Below, piece after piece: positions 1-11,586 of a DNA stretch of 64,000 nt; positions within the stretch are counted from its first letter, which is position 1; every line of letters starts with the position of its first letter. The notes under the pieces were generated by a model that had not been told where the DNA came from, did no database searches, and saw only the letters and a program-made list of their open reading frames with translations. Location of the stretch: assembly GCA_040954595.2 (NCBI GenBank), contig CM082585.2, positions 2,728,001 to 2,792,000 of the forward strand, in the 5' to 3' direction. Position numbers and translations under genes: made by a program. Source of the DNA: Balanoglossus misakiensis. Its lineage: Eukaryota > Hemichordata.

Positions 1-610
1 GAATTTGACATGGCTACGATCATCGGTGTCCCAACGGCTGAGTATGTCTGATGTCTGCAATACGATTAGAAGGGCCGCTGACATGTACTGCCTTGATTTG
101 AAACTGATATTGGGAAGCAACGAACCATATTTCCCTTGCGCATTTTAACATCTCTAGTACGACCGGAGTTAAGGACGTGAACAGTGGCTTCGTTATCACA
201 CTGAATGATAAATTGTCTGCCCATTAGTTGAGTGGCCCACAGTTTACATGCAACCATTACAGTCAAGAATTCTAGAATGCTGATGTGGTATTCTTTTTCA
301 CGAATGGTTTGGGGAAATTGGCAATGGAAATACTCATCCAGAAAGGTGCCACCGGCCCCTAGTAAGCATGCATCTGTGGTGAGAAATTGGTCTGGGAACC
401 CCCAATCCCCAGTGGGTAACATTGATATACCATTGAAATGCTCTAGGTATGAGGTCCACCACAGAATATCTTTTTTGAACTCGGCATTGATATGGAAACG
501 ATGATGTTGACGTCGCAGCGTGCGCAACTTGTCTAATAACCGTGAGATAAAGACATGCCTGGCCTGACGCAACCTGCCAGAAAGGCCAGTTTACCGATAA
601 GGGACTGTTG
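1..610 (-). pseudogene. DIRS-type retrotransposon remnant: end of reverse transcriptase and RNase H
   Basis: The main open stretch is 572 down to 66 on the minus strand. It has an RNase H-like segment of the DIRS/Ngaro kind: WW-x-x-x-LEHFNG, then a first acidic motif TTDACLLGAGG, then EF-x-x-V near the second acidic residue, then IIQCDNEATVHVLNSGRTRD with the third. Near position 50 the minus strand reads LSRWD, the typical end of this domain, but in a different frame from the main stretch. A GKLAF motif that normally precedes the domain lies near 595, also out of frame. The piece therefore has at least two frameshifts. It is cut by the window edge, so the tyrosine recombinase expected nearby cannot be seen. 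The family call is moderately firm; activity is excluded for this copy. Confidence 0.7.
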
Positions 611-1086
611 TCTAATTTGCGTCTGTACATTTATTTATACTCTGACAGTGAGCATAATAAGGCAGCGCCTGCTAAGGTCAAGTTGCCACGTACACTTTTA
701 ATTAGCATAGGTAATGGTCATGATAACTTCATTTTCAGCACTGACAAACTGTGTTATGTGAAATTCATGTCTATTTCGTGTTGATGGCTTGTGTACACAA
801 GGGTTAACAGCAATCAGCAATTGATTGTATGAAGGGTATGATGATTGGTTTACAAATGTAAATGGTATAATAATGGGCAACATATTTGGAAGGTTTTAAT
901 AAACAATTAACAAATGTGATGATGGATTGTGGTAAAATTGAGTGTACACAGATTATAATGGGCTAAACAATGAGTATAACTATTCTCTTTTATTAGACCG
1001 TTTCCTAGACAACCACATGGGGAGGTACTGTTTAGTTTCTTCTAGTTTCTGCTGTGGCCCACTCATAGTCATGTCAATAGTATTGA
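611..1086. other. No gene recognised
   Basis: AT-rich spacer between the DIRS remnant and the LINE. Short open frames only, with no domain I recognise and no clear repeat. Confidence 0.5.
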
Positions 1087-1818
1087 ATTGCCGACCCAGA
1101 AAAGTCTAAGCAGGAAAGAAAATGCATCAAATCAGTAATTACTGACAACAATGAAATTCTCGCTGACATTACTGATATAATCTCAGAAGCTCATACATTT
1201 TACTCTAAGCTTTATAACAATGAGCCTTGTGATCTTGCACTTCAAAATACTTCCCTTGGTTACATCACAAATACTGTTTCTGATGAGGAGTGCGCTGCCG
1301 CCGATTCAGAGTTTTCGGTAGAAGAGGTGACTTTTGCCCTCTCTAAATGTATTCATAATAAAAGCCCAGGCGCTGATGGTTTACCGTACGAGTTTTATCT
1401 TCACTTTTGGGAAGATATCAAAGATGATTTGCTTGACATTTTCAACTGTATTTTCTCCAATAACATTCTCCCCGATGAGTGGAAAACTGGGCTTATTACT
1501 TCAATCCCTAAAGCAGACAGTGACCCCCGTTACATTAAAAATTGGCGCCCTATAACCCTCCTCAACTGTGATTACAAAATTATTGCTAAAACACTCGCCA
1601 TAAGGCTCGATAGAATTATGCCCTCAATTGTCAGCCCGGATCAAACTTGCTGTGTCCCAGGTCGTGACATTGTGGACAATGTTTTCTGTATGAGAGATCT
1701 CATTCATCATGTTGAATCCAGTAACTGTCCAGGTGCCATTCTGAAATTTGATCAGATGAAAGCCTTTGATCGTGTTGATCACAAGTATCTGCTTAACACA
1801 CTGAGGGCGTTCAGGTTC
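1087..1818 (+). pseudogene. LINE reverse transcriptase, N-terminal half
   Basis: The frame is open from 1087 after a stop at 1084; the first in-frame ATG is well inside, so there is no real start. It shows the linker typical of L1-like ORF2 (I-x-D-N-N-E-I, then FYSKLYNNE) and then reverse transcriptase blocks: KSPGADGLPYEFY, WRPITLLNCDYKIIAKTLA, SPDQTCCVPGRDI and the first catalytic aspartate in FDQMKAFDRVDH. The wording of these blocks fits the L1/Tx1 group rather than CR1, RTE or Jockey. The frame is interrupted at codon level by the LTR at 1819 and continues exactly at 5819. Reverse transcriptase would copy the LINE RNA at a nicked target; this piece is non-functional alone. Confidence 0.85.
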
Positions 1819-1946
1819 TGTGATATATATTGCCTAAACAATGACGTATGCATTACCCATCATGCCCTTCGATATTGTAGTACACATATTATGGTCTGTA
1901 CTTTCCGAGTATTCTTCAGTGTTAGAGTTTGTCAATAAACATCACA
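1819..1946 (+). repeat. 5' LTR of the Mag-like element
   Basis: 128 bp, TGTGAT...ATCACA, with AATAAA at 1934-1939. By eye it differs from the 3' LTR at one position (cattacccat against cattatccat), so the insertion is fairly recent. Confidence 0.92.
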
Positions 1947-1964
1947 TGGTGTCAGAAGTGGGAT
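1947..1964 (+). promoter_or_regulatory. Primer-binding site, tRNA-Leu
   Basis: TGGTGTCAGAAGTGGGAT directly follows the 5' LTR. It is complementary to the 3' end of animal tRNA-Leu including CCA, 18 of 18 positions as I recall that tRNA. Confidence 0.8.
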
Positions 1965-2013
1965 CGCCATAAAAAAAAAAAACACCCACACGAGCCTCTA
2001 CAATTTCGTCACG

Positions 2014-4446
2014 ATGGCGGCCGCACAACAGATGTTACAGCTCAAGGAGCCAGAACACCTGTCCCTGGAAGGAAATTTGTCCGAGAATTGGCGTAGATTT
2101 GAACGGAAATTTCTCATCTACCTAAGAGCCTCGGGGGCAGAAGCAACCGCTGATGAAAGTACGAAAATTGCGTTACTTCTTCACTGCGTGGGTGACGACG
2201 CTGTCGAATTGTACGACACGTTCAAGTTCGAACCAGAGACGGACAAAGACAGTTTCGAGGCTAATATTGCGAAGTTTAAGGCTCATTGCAACCCGCGGAA
2301 AAACACGCTGTTTGAGCGATACAGATTTTGGGACTGTGTCCAGAGCGAGGGCGAGTCCATTGATCAATTCGTCACGGAGCTGAGGAAAAGAGCGAGAACG
2401 TGCGAATTCAACAAAGGTAATCAGGAAGATTTGAACATTCTAGATCGTATTGTACTAGGCATCCGAGACGTACAACTGAGAGAGAGATTGCTGAGAGAGG
2501 CACCTACAACATTGTCGAAGGCCATCGATATGTGTCGTGCTGCAGAAACTAGCAAATCTCAGATTCAAGCGATGGCGGCAAAAGAACAAACAGTCCATGT
2601 TGTTCAAAACAGGAAGCCATGGAAGCCCGCCAAAAAGGTCGCTGAGTCTCAAAACAAAGACAGGGGCAGAACATTCAAATGCAAGAGATGTGGAGCAGTG
2701 CATGGACCCCGCTCATGCCCAGCCTTTGGCAAGGAATGCTACAAGTGTAATGAGACCGGTCATTTCGCAAACGTTTGCAAAAACAAGCCACGTGATCGAG
2801 TACTCACAGTAGAAGAGCACTCTGATAATGATGACAACGACTCGGACCAATTGTTTGTGGGAGAGCTGACAACGGTTGAGGTGCATGATTTCCAAGCTCG
2901 TCACAGTGATGTCGCATGGTATGCTACACTGATGCTGAGCGGATTGAAGGTAAAAGTAAAGCTGGACTCTGGAGCGAGTGCGAATGTCCTCCCACTGAAA
3001 ACATACAGGCAGATTCCAGACAAAATGAAACCAAAGCTAGTGCCAACTACAACTGTGCTATCTGTTTATGGAGATGCGAAAGTGGTACCCCATGGAATGG
3101 CAACGCTAAAGTGCACCGTAAAAGACCACACAGAAATGCTGGATTTTTACATTGCTGATGTAAGTTCACCACCATTATTGGGTCTGAAGTCATGTTTGAA
3201 GCTAAACCTCATACAACGAATCGATACAGTGAGTGACAACAAATACCTCACAAAAGAGTCACTGTTGGAGAGCTATGGCGATCTTTTCACCGGCTTAGGA
3301 GAACTACCAGGGGAATATCACATTGAACTAAATGATGAAATAAAACCAGTAGTCCACCCGGTCAGAAAGGTCCCGTTCAGCATACGAAGCAGGCTGCAAA
3401 AGAAGTTGAAATCAATGGAAGACAGTGGCGTGATAGCCAAAGTTGACAAACCAACGGATTGGGTCAACAGCCTGGTGATCATCGAAAAGAAAGATGGATC
3501 TCTGAGAGTGTGTTTGGACCCGAAAGATCTCAACAAGGCGATAAAGAGAGAGCAATACCCCATCCCCACCCCAGAGGACATTTCAGCCAAGCTCAATGGG
3601 ATGAAAGTTTTCTCCATTGTTGACATGAAAGATGGTTACTGGCACATCAAGCTTGACGAAGAGAGCTCATACCTATGCACTTTCAACACACCATTCGGCC
3701 GGTACCGTTTCAAGCGGCTCCCATTTGGGATATGTTCAGCCAGTGAAGTATTTCAGAAACGAAATGAACAGGTGTTCAATGACATCAGTGGAGTTCAAGT
3801 AATCGTCGATGATTTAATAATTGCAGGCGAAGACAAAACAGACGCAGACAAAACACTTAGAAGAGTGATGGACAGAGCCAGAGAAAACAACGTCAAGTTA
3901 AACAAGGACAAAATCAAGCTACATGTAAACGAAGTGAAATACGTAGGAAACCTTGTGACAGCTGATGGGTTGAAACCGGACAGCGACAAGGTGAGAGCAA
4001 TAATGGAGTTGCCAAAGCCTGAATGCAAGGAAGACCTGAGACGCCTGCTTGGAAAGGTCAACTATTTATCTCAGTTTATTCCAAACATGTCTGAGATAAC
4101 GGCACCACTTCGTGAGCTACTCTCCGGCAAGGTCTTGTGGATGTGGGGACATGAACAAGACCGTGCACTGGATCGGATCAAAGAATGCCTGACCAGTGGA
4201 CCGGTGTTGAAGTTCTTTGACGTCAACAAGCCTGTACGCATACAGACAGATGCATCCCAGAGTGGCCTCGGATCGTGCCTGTTCCAAGGTGACCATCCCG
4301 TAGCATATGCATCACGCTCTTTAACTCTGGCGGAGAAGAATTATGCACAAATCGAAAAAGAGATGCTTGCGATTGTATTCTCTTGTGAGCGTTTCCACCA
4401 ATACGTATATGGAAGGGTCATCGTTGATACCTCACCCTGTTCCTGA
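2014..4446 (+). CDS. Gag-protease-reverse transcriptase-partial RNase H polyprotein
   Basis: 810 residues from an ATG in good context (cacgATGG). Gag occupies about residues 1-260 and ends with two zinc knuckles: CKRCGAVHGPRSC near residue 223 (spacing C2C3H4C) and CYKCNETGHFANVC near 242 (classic C2C4H4C). The aspartic protease motif LDSGAS is near 317. Reverse transcriptase spans about 430-640, with FSIVDMKDGYW and the catalytic VDD near 598. RNase H starts near 740 (QTDASQSGLG, then EKEMLAIVF), but the frame ends soon after YVYGR without the last catalytic motifs. The truncation coincides with a deletion junction near 4425-4435. The polyprotein would package and copy the element RNA, but its RNase H is incomplete and integrase is in another frame. 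Confidence 0.88.
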   Translation: MAAAQQMLQLKEPEHLSLEGNLSENWRRFERKFLIYLRASGAEATADESTKIALLLHCVGDDAVELYDTFKFEPETDKDSFEANIAKFKAHCNPRKNTLFERYRFWDCVQSEGESIDQFVTELRKRARTCEFNKGNQEDLNILDRIVLGIRDVQLRERLLREAPTTLSKAIDMCRAAETSKSQIQAMAAKEQTVHVVQNRKPWKPAKKVAESQNKDRGRTFKCKRCGAVHGPRSCPAFGKECYKCNETGHFANVCKNKPRDRVLTVEEHSDNDDNDSDQLFVGELTTVEVHDFQARHSDVAWYATLMLSGLKVKVKLDSGASANVLPLKTYRQIPDKMKPKLVPTTTVLSVYGDAKVVPHGMATLKCTVKDHTEMLDFYIADVSSPPLLGLKSCLKLNLIQRIDTVSDNKYLTKESLLESYGDLFTGLGELPGEYHIELNDEIKPVVHPVRKVPFSIRSRLQKKLKSMEDSGVIAKVDKPTDWVNSLVIIEKKDGSLRVCLDPKDLNKAIKREQYPIPTPEDISAKLNGMKVFSIVDMKDGYWHIKLDEESSYLCTFNTPFGRYRFKRLPFGICSASEVFQKRNEQVFNDISGVQVIVDDLIIAGEDKTDADKTLRRVMDRARENNVKLNKDKIKLHVNEVKYVGNLVTADGLKPDSDKVRAIMELPKPECKEDLRRLLGKVNYLSQFIPNMSEITAPLRELLSGKVLWMWGHEQDRALDRIKECLTSGPVLKFFDVNKPVRIQTDASQSGLGSCLFQGDHPVAYASRSLTLAEKNYAQIEKEMLAIVFSCERFHQYVYGRVIVDTSPCS

Positions 4447-5362
4447 GCGCGTGTGGCAAAAGATTGGGGCTGATATCTTCCATTTGAATGGCAGTGACTA
4501 CCTCCTGATGGTGGATTATTTCTCGAAGTACCCAGAAATAGGTTTGCTCAAAGCAAAGACAGCAGAAGCCGTGATAACCCAAATGAAGTCAGTCTTCGCA
4601 CGACACGGTATTCCTGATGAAGTTCTAGCCGACAATGTTCCATTTGCGAGCCAGCGTTTCCGACAGTTTGCCACGGAATGGGGGTTCAAAATCACCACAT
4701 CAAGCCCAACCTATGCCCAGTCGAATGGCATGAGTGAGAGAGCCATTCAAACCGTCAAGAAATTGCTCAAAAAGGCAATGGATGACAACAAAGATCCATA
4801 CATAGCGCTCCTGGAGTACCGAAACACACCGGTGTCAGGTATGACCACCTCACCAGCACAACTATTGATGAGCAGAATGTTGAAGTCTAAGATACCTGTC
4901 TCACCAAGAATGCTGAGTCCACAAGTGGCCACTGAAGCAAGATCTGAGTTGTTGATCCGACAAGAGAAGCAGAAGAAATACTATGACCAACACACCAAAA
5001 CACTGCCACAAATCAAAGAAGACGAGACTGTAGGAATAAGATGTGACAAGGTGTGGAAACCAGCAACTGTTACCGGAAAACATGGATCCCCACGATCATA
5101 CATCGTCACCACTCCCGAAGGCCAACAGTACCGGCGAAACAGGAGACATCTATTGAAAGCACCGTGGCCCAAATCCAGTATGATATCAGCACATGACCAG
5201 GAACCACCAGACGATGAAAACATGCCGATTGACGATCCACAAACAGCCTTGCCACTGGAAGATGCTCCCGAAACAACAAAGCATCCATCTGAAAAGCGAA
5301 CATCAAGTGGACGTGTGATCAGGATGCCAGAACGTTATCGAAATAACTATGTTACAGAATGA
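4424..5362 (+). pseudogene. Integrase core and C-terminal region, lacking the zinc finger
   Basis: Frame +1 relative to the preceding frame. The recognisable part begins just before PERVWQKIGADIF, which has the first catalytic aspartate. The second lies in ADNVPFASQRF, and the catalytic glutamate in NGMSERAIQTVK, so the DDE core is complete. The N-terminal HHCC zinc finger and the RNase H-integrase linker are missing. A basic C-terminal tail follows and ends in RYRNNYVTE. There is no natural start: the frame is entered at the deletion junction, and the upstream 4343 ATG lies in shadow sequence of RNase H. As it stands the copy cannot make a fused, functional integrase and could move only with help from another element. 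Confidence 0.82.
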
Positions 5363-5670
5363 CAGTGATTGTGCCGACAAAAAAAAAAAAAAAAATGTTG
5401 TTCCAGTGTTCTGAATATGTTTCTGGTAAGAGTGGATGGTAAAGATCCTCTCCAACTGGAAGTCAAGTGCTTGAACCTCTGACTTCCCACACAGTGTTAA
5501 AAAAAATGTTTGTGTTTTGTTTCACACCAAGAGACTTCAGTTGTTTTGTTTAGAAAATGCTTACAATGCTATGAATGGTGACAGTTTATATGAAACCTGA
5601 ACAGTATTATTGAAAGACATTCTCACTCACAAGCAAACATTCTTTGAACATTTATTGTGTGTTCAGCTCA

Positions 5671-5685
5671 AAAAAAAAGGGGAGA
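5671..5685 (+). promoter_or_regulatory. Polypurine tract of the Mag-like element
   Basis: A run of A followed by GGGGAGA lies immediately before the 3' LTR, the expected plus-strand priming site. Confidence 0.75.
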
Positions 5686-5813
5686 TGTGATATATATTGC
5701 CTAAACAATGACGTATGCATTATCCATCATGCCCTTCGATATTGTAGTACACATATTATGGTCTGTACTTTCCGAGTATTCTTCAGTGTTAGAGTTTGTC
5801 AATAAACATCACA
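5686..5813 (+). repeat. 3' LTR of the Mag-like element
   Basis: 128 bp, same length as the 5' LTR and one difference seen. Followed by GGTTC, the second copy of the target duplication. Confidence 0.92.
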
Positions 5814-5818
5814 GGTTC

Positions 5819-7831
5819 GGTGATAATTTTGTTAAATGGATTTCCATACTGTATAACCAGGTTATGAGTAATGTAAAAATTAACGGGTTTTTGTCTGACT
5901 CGGTGTTAATTAAACGAAGTGTCAGACAAGGGTGCCCGCTGTCAGCAATGTTGTACGTGCTGTCAGCTGAGCCTCTAAATGCCGCTATTCAGCATAACCA
6001 CAACATACATGGTATTCAAATTCCTGGCAGTACTGTATCTTCCTTAGTTTACCAACATGCTGATGACACCACTCTAACCGTTAGCGATGACCATTCTATC
6101 CGCGAAGCGTATCAGGTCTTTTGTGATTATGGTAAAGCTTCTGGATCAAAGGTTAATCTGAACAAAAGTGCTTTGATGTGGATAGGAAACAAAAGAGGGC
6201 GTACTGACTGCCCCTTACCTGTTAAGCTTCAACTGGATGGCATGGTCATTCTTGGTGTCATGTTGAATCATGACAAATCAGTTGCTAATGATTTCAATTG
6301 GGCTCAGCGCATTCCTAAAATCTGCAGAATTCTGATATCTTGGTCATTTCGTAAATTGTCCTACAAAGGGAAAACCCTTATTATCAACTCCCTTGTTACG
6401 TCTACTCTGTGGTACCGGGCATCTGTTGTTTCTTTGCCTCAGCAACACATACAAATTTTGAATGAGCACATCTGCAATTTCTTCTGGAGCAAAGGTCATC
6501 ACAGGGTGAAATATGATGTCATCACTTCCGACATTCACGATGGGGGACTAAAAGTCACAAATATTCTAGACAAAGTGCATGCACTTCGTCTCAAGTGGTT
6601 GTGTAAAATGCTGGATAAAGATTATGTTCACAAATTCAAGCTGTTTTTCACCTACAACTTAAATACAACATGTAAGTATCTCGATCTCAATTGTGGTGTT
6701 GACACTTTTAAAATGTTACTTTATCCTACCAACTTACGTCAGTGTTCTACATTCTACAAGGAATTGTTTCAGTCTTGGTCACATCATTTCAAGTATCTTC
6801 GTGCACAACCAGTTTCCTACGATGAAATTATCAATGAACCTATTTTTCATAACCCATTCATTGAAGGGCGCCCCCTGGCGATTGTAAAGCTTTTCAGTTC
6901 AGCTGGCATTGCCAAAATCAGGGATTTGTTATACGAGGTCATTCCTGGGTTCCTACCTGTTGATGCAATTGGTGACATGGTTTCATTGGCCCATCCTGAC
7001 ACTCCCACAAGCAATACTGTTGAGAAGCAGTACCAGATTATCCTCAATTCAATTCCTCAAAAGTGGCATGAAATTCTGCAGAGTAATTACAATGATTATA
7101 ACAAAGTGGACAAAAACTCGTCTCTCTTTATTGTTAATGCTCATGATCAACGTGTTCCTTTCCATTCTCTTAAGGTTAGACACATTACTACAATAGCTCG
7201 GCATCTGAGAAAAACAGTGCCCACGGGTGTTCAGTATTGGCTCTATCACCTGCCAAACTTTGATTTTAGTAAGGTTTGGCCAATTGTTTACACAAATTTC
7301 AAGGATAACTACCTGGGTGATCTGGATTATCTCATTTGTCACAACGCTGTTTTAGTAATCTTCGTCTTTATAAATCAGGCAAAATCCTCAGTCCGACTTG
7401 TGACTTCTGCACATTTTTTCCCGAAGACGTGTATAATTTGTTTGTGTGCCGCCAGACAATTCAATCCCTGTGGCAACTTGTTTTTGAGTATATCAACAGT
7501 GCCTGTAATGTAAATAAGTTTAAACCCAACAGATATAATTCTAATGAAGTTATTTGGTTATACTGTCAAGGATGACAAGTACGAGTACACGCTGATCAAT
7601 ATTTTATTGACACTTTCACGTTATACAATTCATAGTAGAAGATTAGCATACAAGCGTTGTACTCGGAAAATCGACTTGATCATGTTCTTTAACTACAAAT
7701 TAAAACAGAAAATCACTTTTGAATATAACAGGTGCAAAGTAAGTGATGATGTTGCGCTATTTGAAAGCATCTTTGCACAAAACAATGTACTTGTAACGGT
7801 AAAAAATTTTGACTTTACCTTCAATTTTTAA
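5819..7831 (+). pseudogene. LINE reverse transcriptase, C-terminal half, with two frameshifts
   Basis: Continues the frame broken at 1818. It carries RQGCPLSAMLYVLSAEPL, the catalytic ADD in YQHADDTTL, the thumb region and a long C-terminal domain. The frame holds to about 7335, then continues in another frame (LRLYKSGKILSPTCDFC) to about 7570, then shifts again (DDKYEYTLINILLTLSRY) and ends at 7831. The C-terminal knuckle that normally reads C-x2-C...H-x4-C here has N in the histidine position (CDFC...YNLFVC), so it is also damaged. The two indels show neutral decay after insertion. Confidence 0.85.
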
Positions 7832-8230
7832 ACAATCGTTTTGTCTATGTTGTCACCTTCAGTTGAACCTGGCGCCCTCTGGTGTTACATACCATCTTTT
7901 TTACTGGTAATTGTTCCTGTAATTAAATTGTATGTCACAATTATATGACAGATTGGAGTAGGACTTACATAAATGATGGAATGCTGTAATGCAATATTGT
8001 GAATTTAAAGATTGTTTATGTTGAATGACTTGACTACACATGCATTCATTTCGGTGTATGATTTTTCATCAATATTGTAATGATTGGCATTAGTAGTGTA
8101 ACGTGTTGAGAATTTATGGCATTATTTAAAATGAATCTATGACTGTAATTACAAGCTTCTTGTAATGTACAAATTATTTTTAACAGGTCAAGCCAGTGGG
8201 CCTGTCCTTTTTAATAAAAGATTAAAAAAA
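7832..8230 (+). other. LINE 3' untranslated region and tail
   Basis: About 400 bp of AT-rich sequence between the last LINE stop and a short A tail. AATAAA is at 8213-8218. No gene is seen here. Confidence 0.7.
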
Positions 8231-9620
8231 GGAAGGCTAGCCTTTTACCCGAAGGAGTCGACTGATGTTGGTTCGAGACCACTTTATTTTTCTATTTCTT
8301 TTTTGTGAGAACTTTTAACGACGTTTTCATTGTAATTTTTTTCCATTTTCATAAATCCAATTCATTTCAATATCTACGCTGCGTTTTTTATCTGTCTGGT
8401 ATAACAAACATGCAGTGAAACTTGGCCATTTTTTTGTCGCGGTTCACTTGGGCAAGTCTGAATACGTAGTGCTCATCAGAGAGAAAGATAAACTCGCTAA
8501 ACCGTGTCTTTCCGTCCGCAAGACCAACCAAGGAGCGAAAAAGTCGTTATTTAGGCCGTAATAAAACGTTTTTGTCGCCGAGGAGTGAATACAGAACGGT
8601 CAGATCGTTGTTGGGGAGGGAAATCTTATTCGCACCGCTGCGATGCAGGGAACTCTTATTTGCTGCGGTGCAAATAAGATCATTGGAGTTATGCTGCAAT
8701 ATAGAGCGAAAAATGTCCGACTTTTTCGAGTACACATCATGATGGCGAAAGGTTCAGGAAGGCTAGCCTTTTACCCGAAGGTGTCGACTGATGTTGGTTC
8801 GAGACCACTTTATTTTTCTATTTCTTTTTTGTGAGAACTTTTAACGACATTTTAATTGTAATTTTTATCATTTTCATAAATCCAATTAATTTCAATATCT
8901 ACGCTGCGTTTTTTATCTGTCTGGTATAACAAACATGCAGAGAAACTTGGCCATTTTTTTGTCGAGGTTCACTTGGGCAAGTCTGAATAACGGAGTGCTC
9001 TGCAGAGAGAAAGATAAACTCGCTAAACCGCGTCTTTCCGTCTGCATGACCAACCAAGGAGCGAAAAAGTCGTTATTTAGGCCGTAATAAAACGTTTTTG
9101 TCCACTGCGGTGCAAATAAGATCATTGGAGTTATGCTGCAATATAGTGCGGAAAATTTCCTACTTTTTCGAGTACACATCATGATGGCGAAATGTTCAGG
9201 AAGGCTAGCCTTTTACCCGAAGGTGTCGACTGATGTTGGTTCAAGACCACTTTTTTCTATTTCTATTTTTTGTGAGAACTTTTAACGACATTATAATAGT
9301 AATTTTTAACAATTTCATCAATCCAATTCATTTCAATATCTACGCTGCTTTTTTTATCTGTCTGGTATAACAAACATGCAGAGAAACTTGGCCATTTTTT
9401 GTCGCGGTTCACTTGGGCAAGTCTGAATAACGGAGTGCTCAGCAGAGAGAAGATAAACTCGCTAAAACCCTGTCTTTCCGTCCGCATGACCAACCAAGGA
9501 GCGAAAAAGTCGTTACTTAGGCCGTAATAAAACGTTTTTGTCGCCGAGGAGTGAATAAAGAACGGTCAGATCGTTGTTGGGGAGGGAACTCTTATTCGCA
9601 CCGCTGCGGTGCAGGGAACT

Positions 9621-9649
9621 CTTATTTGCACCGCTGCGGTGCAAATAAG
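9621..9649. repeat. Perfect 14-bp-arm palindrome in a long array unit
   Basis: Arms CTTATTTGCACCGC and its exact complement, separated by one T. Identical copies lie at 12005-12033 and 13058-13086. In the short units only the right arm remains. Confidence 0.9.
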
Positions 9650-11586
9650 ATCATTGGAGTTATGCTGCAGTATAGTGCGGAAAATTTACTACTTTTTCGA
9701 GTACACATTATGATGGCGAAAGGTTCAGGAACGCTAGCCTTTTACCCGAAGGTGTCGACTGATGTTGGTTCGAGACCACTTTATTTTTCTATTTCTTTTT
9801 TTGTGAGAACTTTTAACGACGTTTTCATTGTAATTTTTTCCATTTTCATTAATCCAATTCATTGTAATATCTACGCTGCGTTTTTTATCTGTCTGGTATA
9901 ACAAACATGCAGAGAAACTTGGCCATTTTTTGTCGCGGTTCACTTGGACAAGTCTGAATACGGAGTGCTCAGCAGAGAGAAAGATAAACTCGCTAAACCG
10001 TGTCTTTCCGTCCGCATGACCAACCAAGGAGCGAAAAAGTCGTTATTTAGGCCGTAATAAAACGTTTTTGTCCACTGCGGTGCAAATAAGATCATTGGAG
10101 TTATGCTGCAATATAGTGCGGAAAATTTCCTACTTTTTCGAGTACACATCATGATGGCGAAAGGTTCAGGAAGGCTAGCCTTTTACCCGAAGGTGTCGAC
10201 TGATGTTGGTTCGAGACCACTTTATTTTTCTATTTCTTTTTTGTGAGAACTTTTAACGACATTTTCATTGTAATTTTTATCATTTTCATAAATCCAATTC
10301 ATTTCTATATCTACGCTGCGTTTTTTATCTGTCTGGTATAACAAACATGCAGAGAAACTTGGCCATTTTTTTGTCGAGGTTCACTTGGGCAAGTCTGAAT
10401 AACGGAGTGCTCTGCAGAGAGAAAGATAAAATCGCTAAACCGCGCCTTTCCGTCTGCATGACCAACCAAGGAGCGAAAAAGTCGTTATTTAGGCCGTAAT
10501 AAAACGTTTTTGTCCACTGCGGTGCAAATAAGATCATTGGAGTTATGCTGCAATATAGTGCGGAAAATTTCCTACTTTTTCGAGTACACATCATGATGGC
10601 GAAAGGTTCAGGAAGGCTAGCCTTTTACCCGAAGGTGTCGACTGATGTTGGTTCGAGACCACTTTATTTTTCTATTTCTTTTTTGTGAGAACTTTTAACG
10701 ACATTTTCATTGTAATTTTTATCATTTTCATAAATCCAATTCATTTCTATATCTACGCTGCGTTTTTTATCTGTCTGGTATAACAAACATGCAGAGAAAC
10801 TTGGCCATTTTTTTATCGAGGTTCACTTGGGCAAGTCTGAATAACGGAGTGCTCTGCAGAGAGAAAGATAAAATCGCTAAACCGCGCCTTTCCGTCTGCA
10901 TGACCAACCAAGGAGCGAAAAAGTCGTTATTTAGGCCGTAATAAAACGTTTTTGTCCACTGCGGTGCAAATAAGATCATTGGAGTTATGCTGCAATATAG
11001 TGCGGAAAATTTCCTACTTTTTCGAGTACACATCATGATGGCGAAAGGTTCAGGAAGGCTAGCCTTTTACCCGAAGGTGTCGACTGATGTTGGTTCGAGA
11101 CCACTTTTTTTCTATTTCTATTTTTTTGTGAGAACTTTTAACGACATTATAATTGTAATTTTTAACAATTTCATAAATCCAATTCATTTCAATATCTACG
11201 CTGCTTTTTTTATCTGTCTGGTATAACAAACATGCAGAGAAACTTGGCCATTTTTTGTCGCGGTTCACTTGGGCAAGTCTGAATAACGGAGTGCTCAGCA
11301 GAGAGAAAGATAAACTCGCTAAAACCCTGTCTTTCCGTCCGAATGACCAACCAAGGAGCGAAAAAGTCGTTATTTAAGCCGTAATAAAACGTTTTATGTC
11401 GCCGAGGAGTAAATAAAGAACGGTCAGATCATTGCGGGGCCAGGGAACTCTTATTCGCACCGCTACGGTGCAGGGAACTCGTATTTGCACAGCTGCGGTG
11501 CAAATAAGATCATTGGAGTTATGCTGCAATATAGTGCGGAAAATTTCCGACTTTTTCGAGTACACATTGTGATGGTGAAAGGTTCA

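Larger units (their letters stand above)
1819..5813 (+). mobile_element. Mag-like Ty3/gypsy LTR retrotransposon, internally deleted, inserted in the LINE
   Basis: A 3995-bp element bounded by 128-bp LTRs that start TGTGAT and end ATCACA. The target duplication is GGTTC (1814-1818 and 5814-5818). It lies in the sense orientation of the LINE frame. The primer-binding site is complementary to tRNA-Leu, and a purine tract precedes the 3' LTR. One long gag-pol frame plus an offset integrase frame imply a deletion that removed the end of RNase H and the integrase zinc finger. A single gag-pol frame, very short LTRs and a tRNA-Leu site fit the Mag/SURL-like clade; the clade call is inference from motifs. 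Confidence 0.85.
1087..8230 (+). mobile_element. L1/Tx1-like LINE, 5' truncated, split by a gypsy insertion
   Basis: A non-LTR retrotransposon without its 5' part: no endonuclease domain is present and the frame opens just ahead of the reverse transcriptase. The body is 1087-1818 and resumes at 5819, because 1819-5813 is an inserted LTR element with a 5-bp duplication. The 3' end has AATAAA at 8213-8218 and a short A-rich tail (8221-8230). I could not find a LINE target duplication: the sequence after the tail is a tandem array absent from the 5' flank. Frameshifts near 7340 and 7570 show the copy is dead. Confidence 0.85.
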
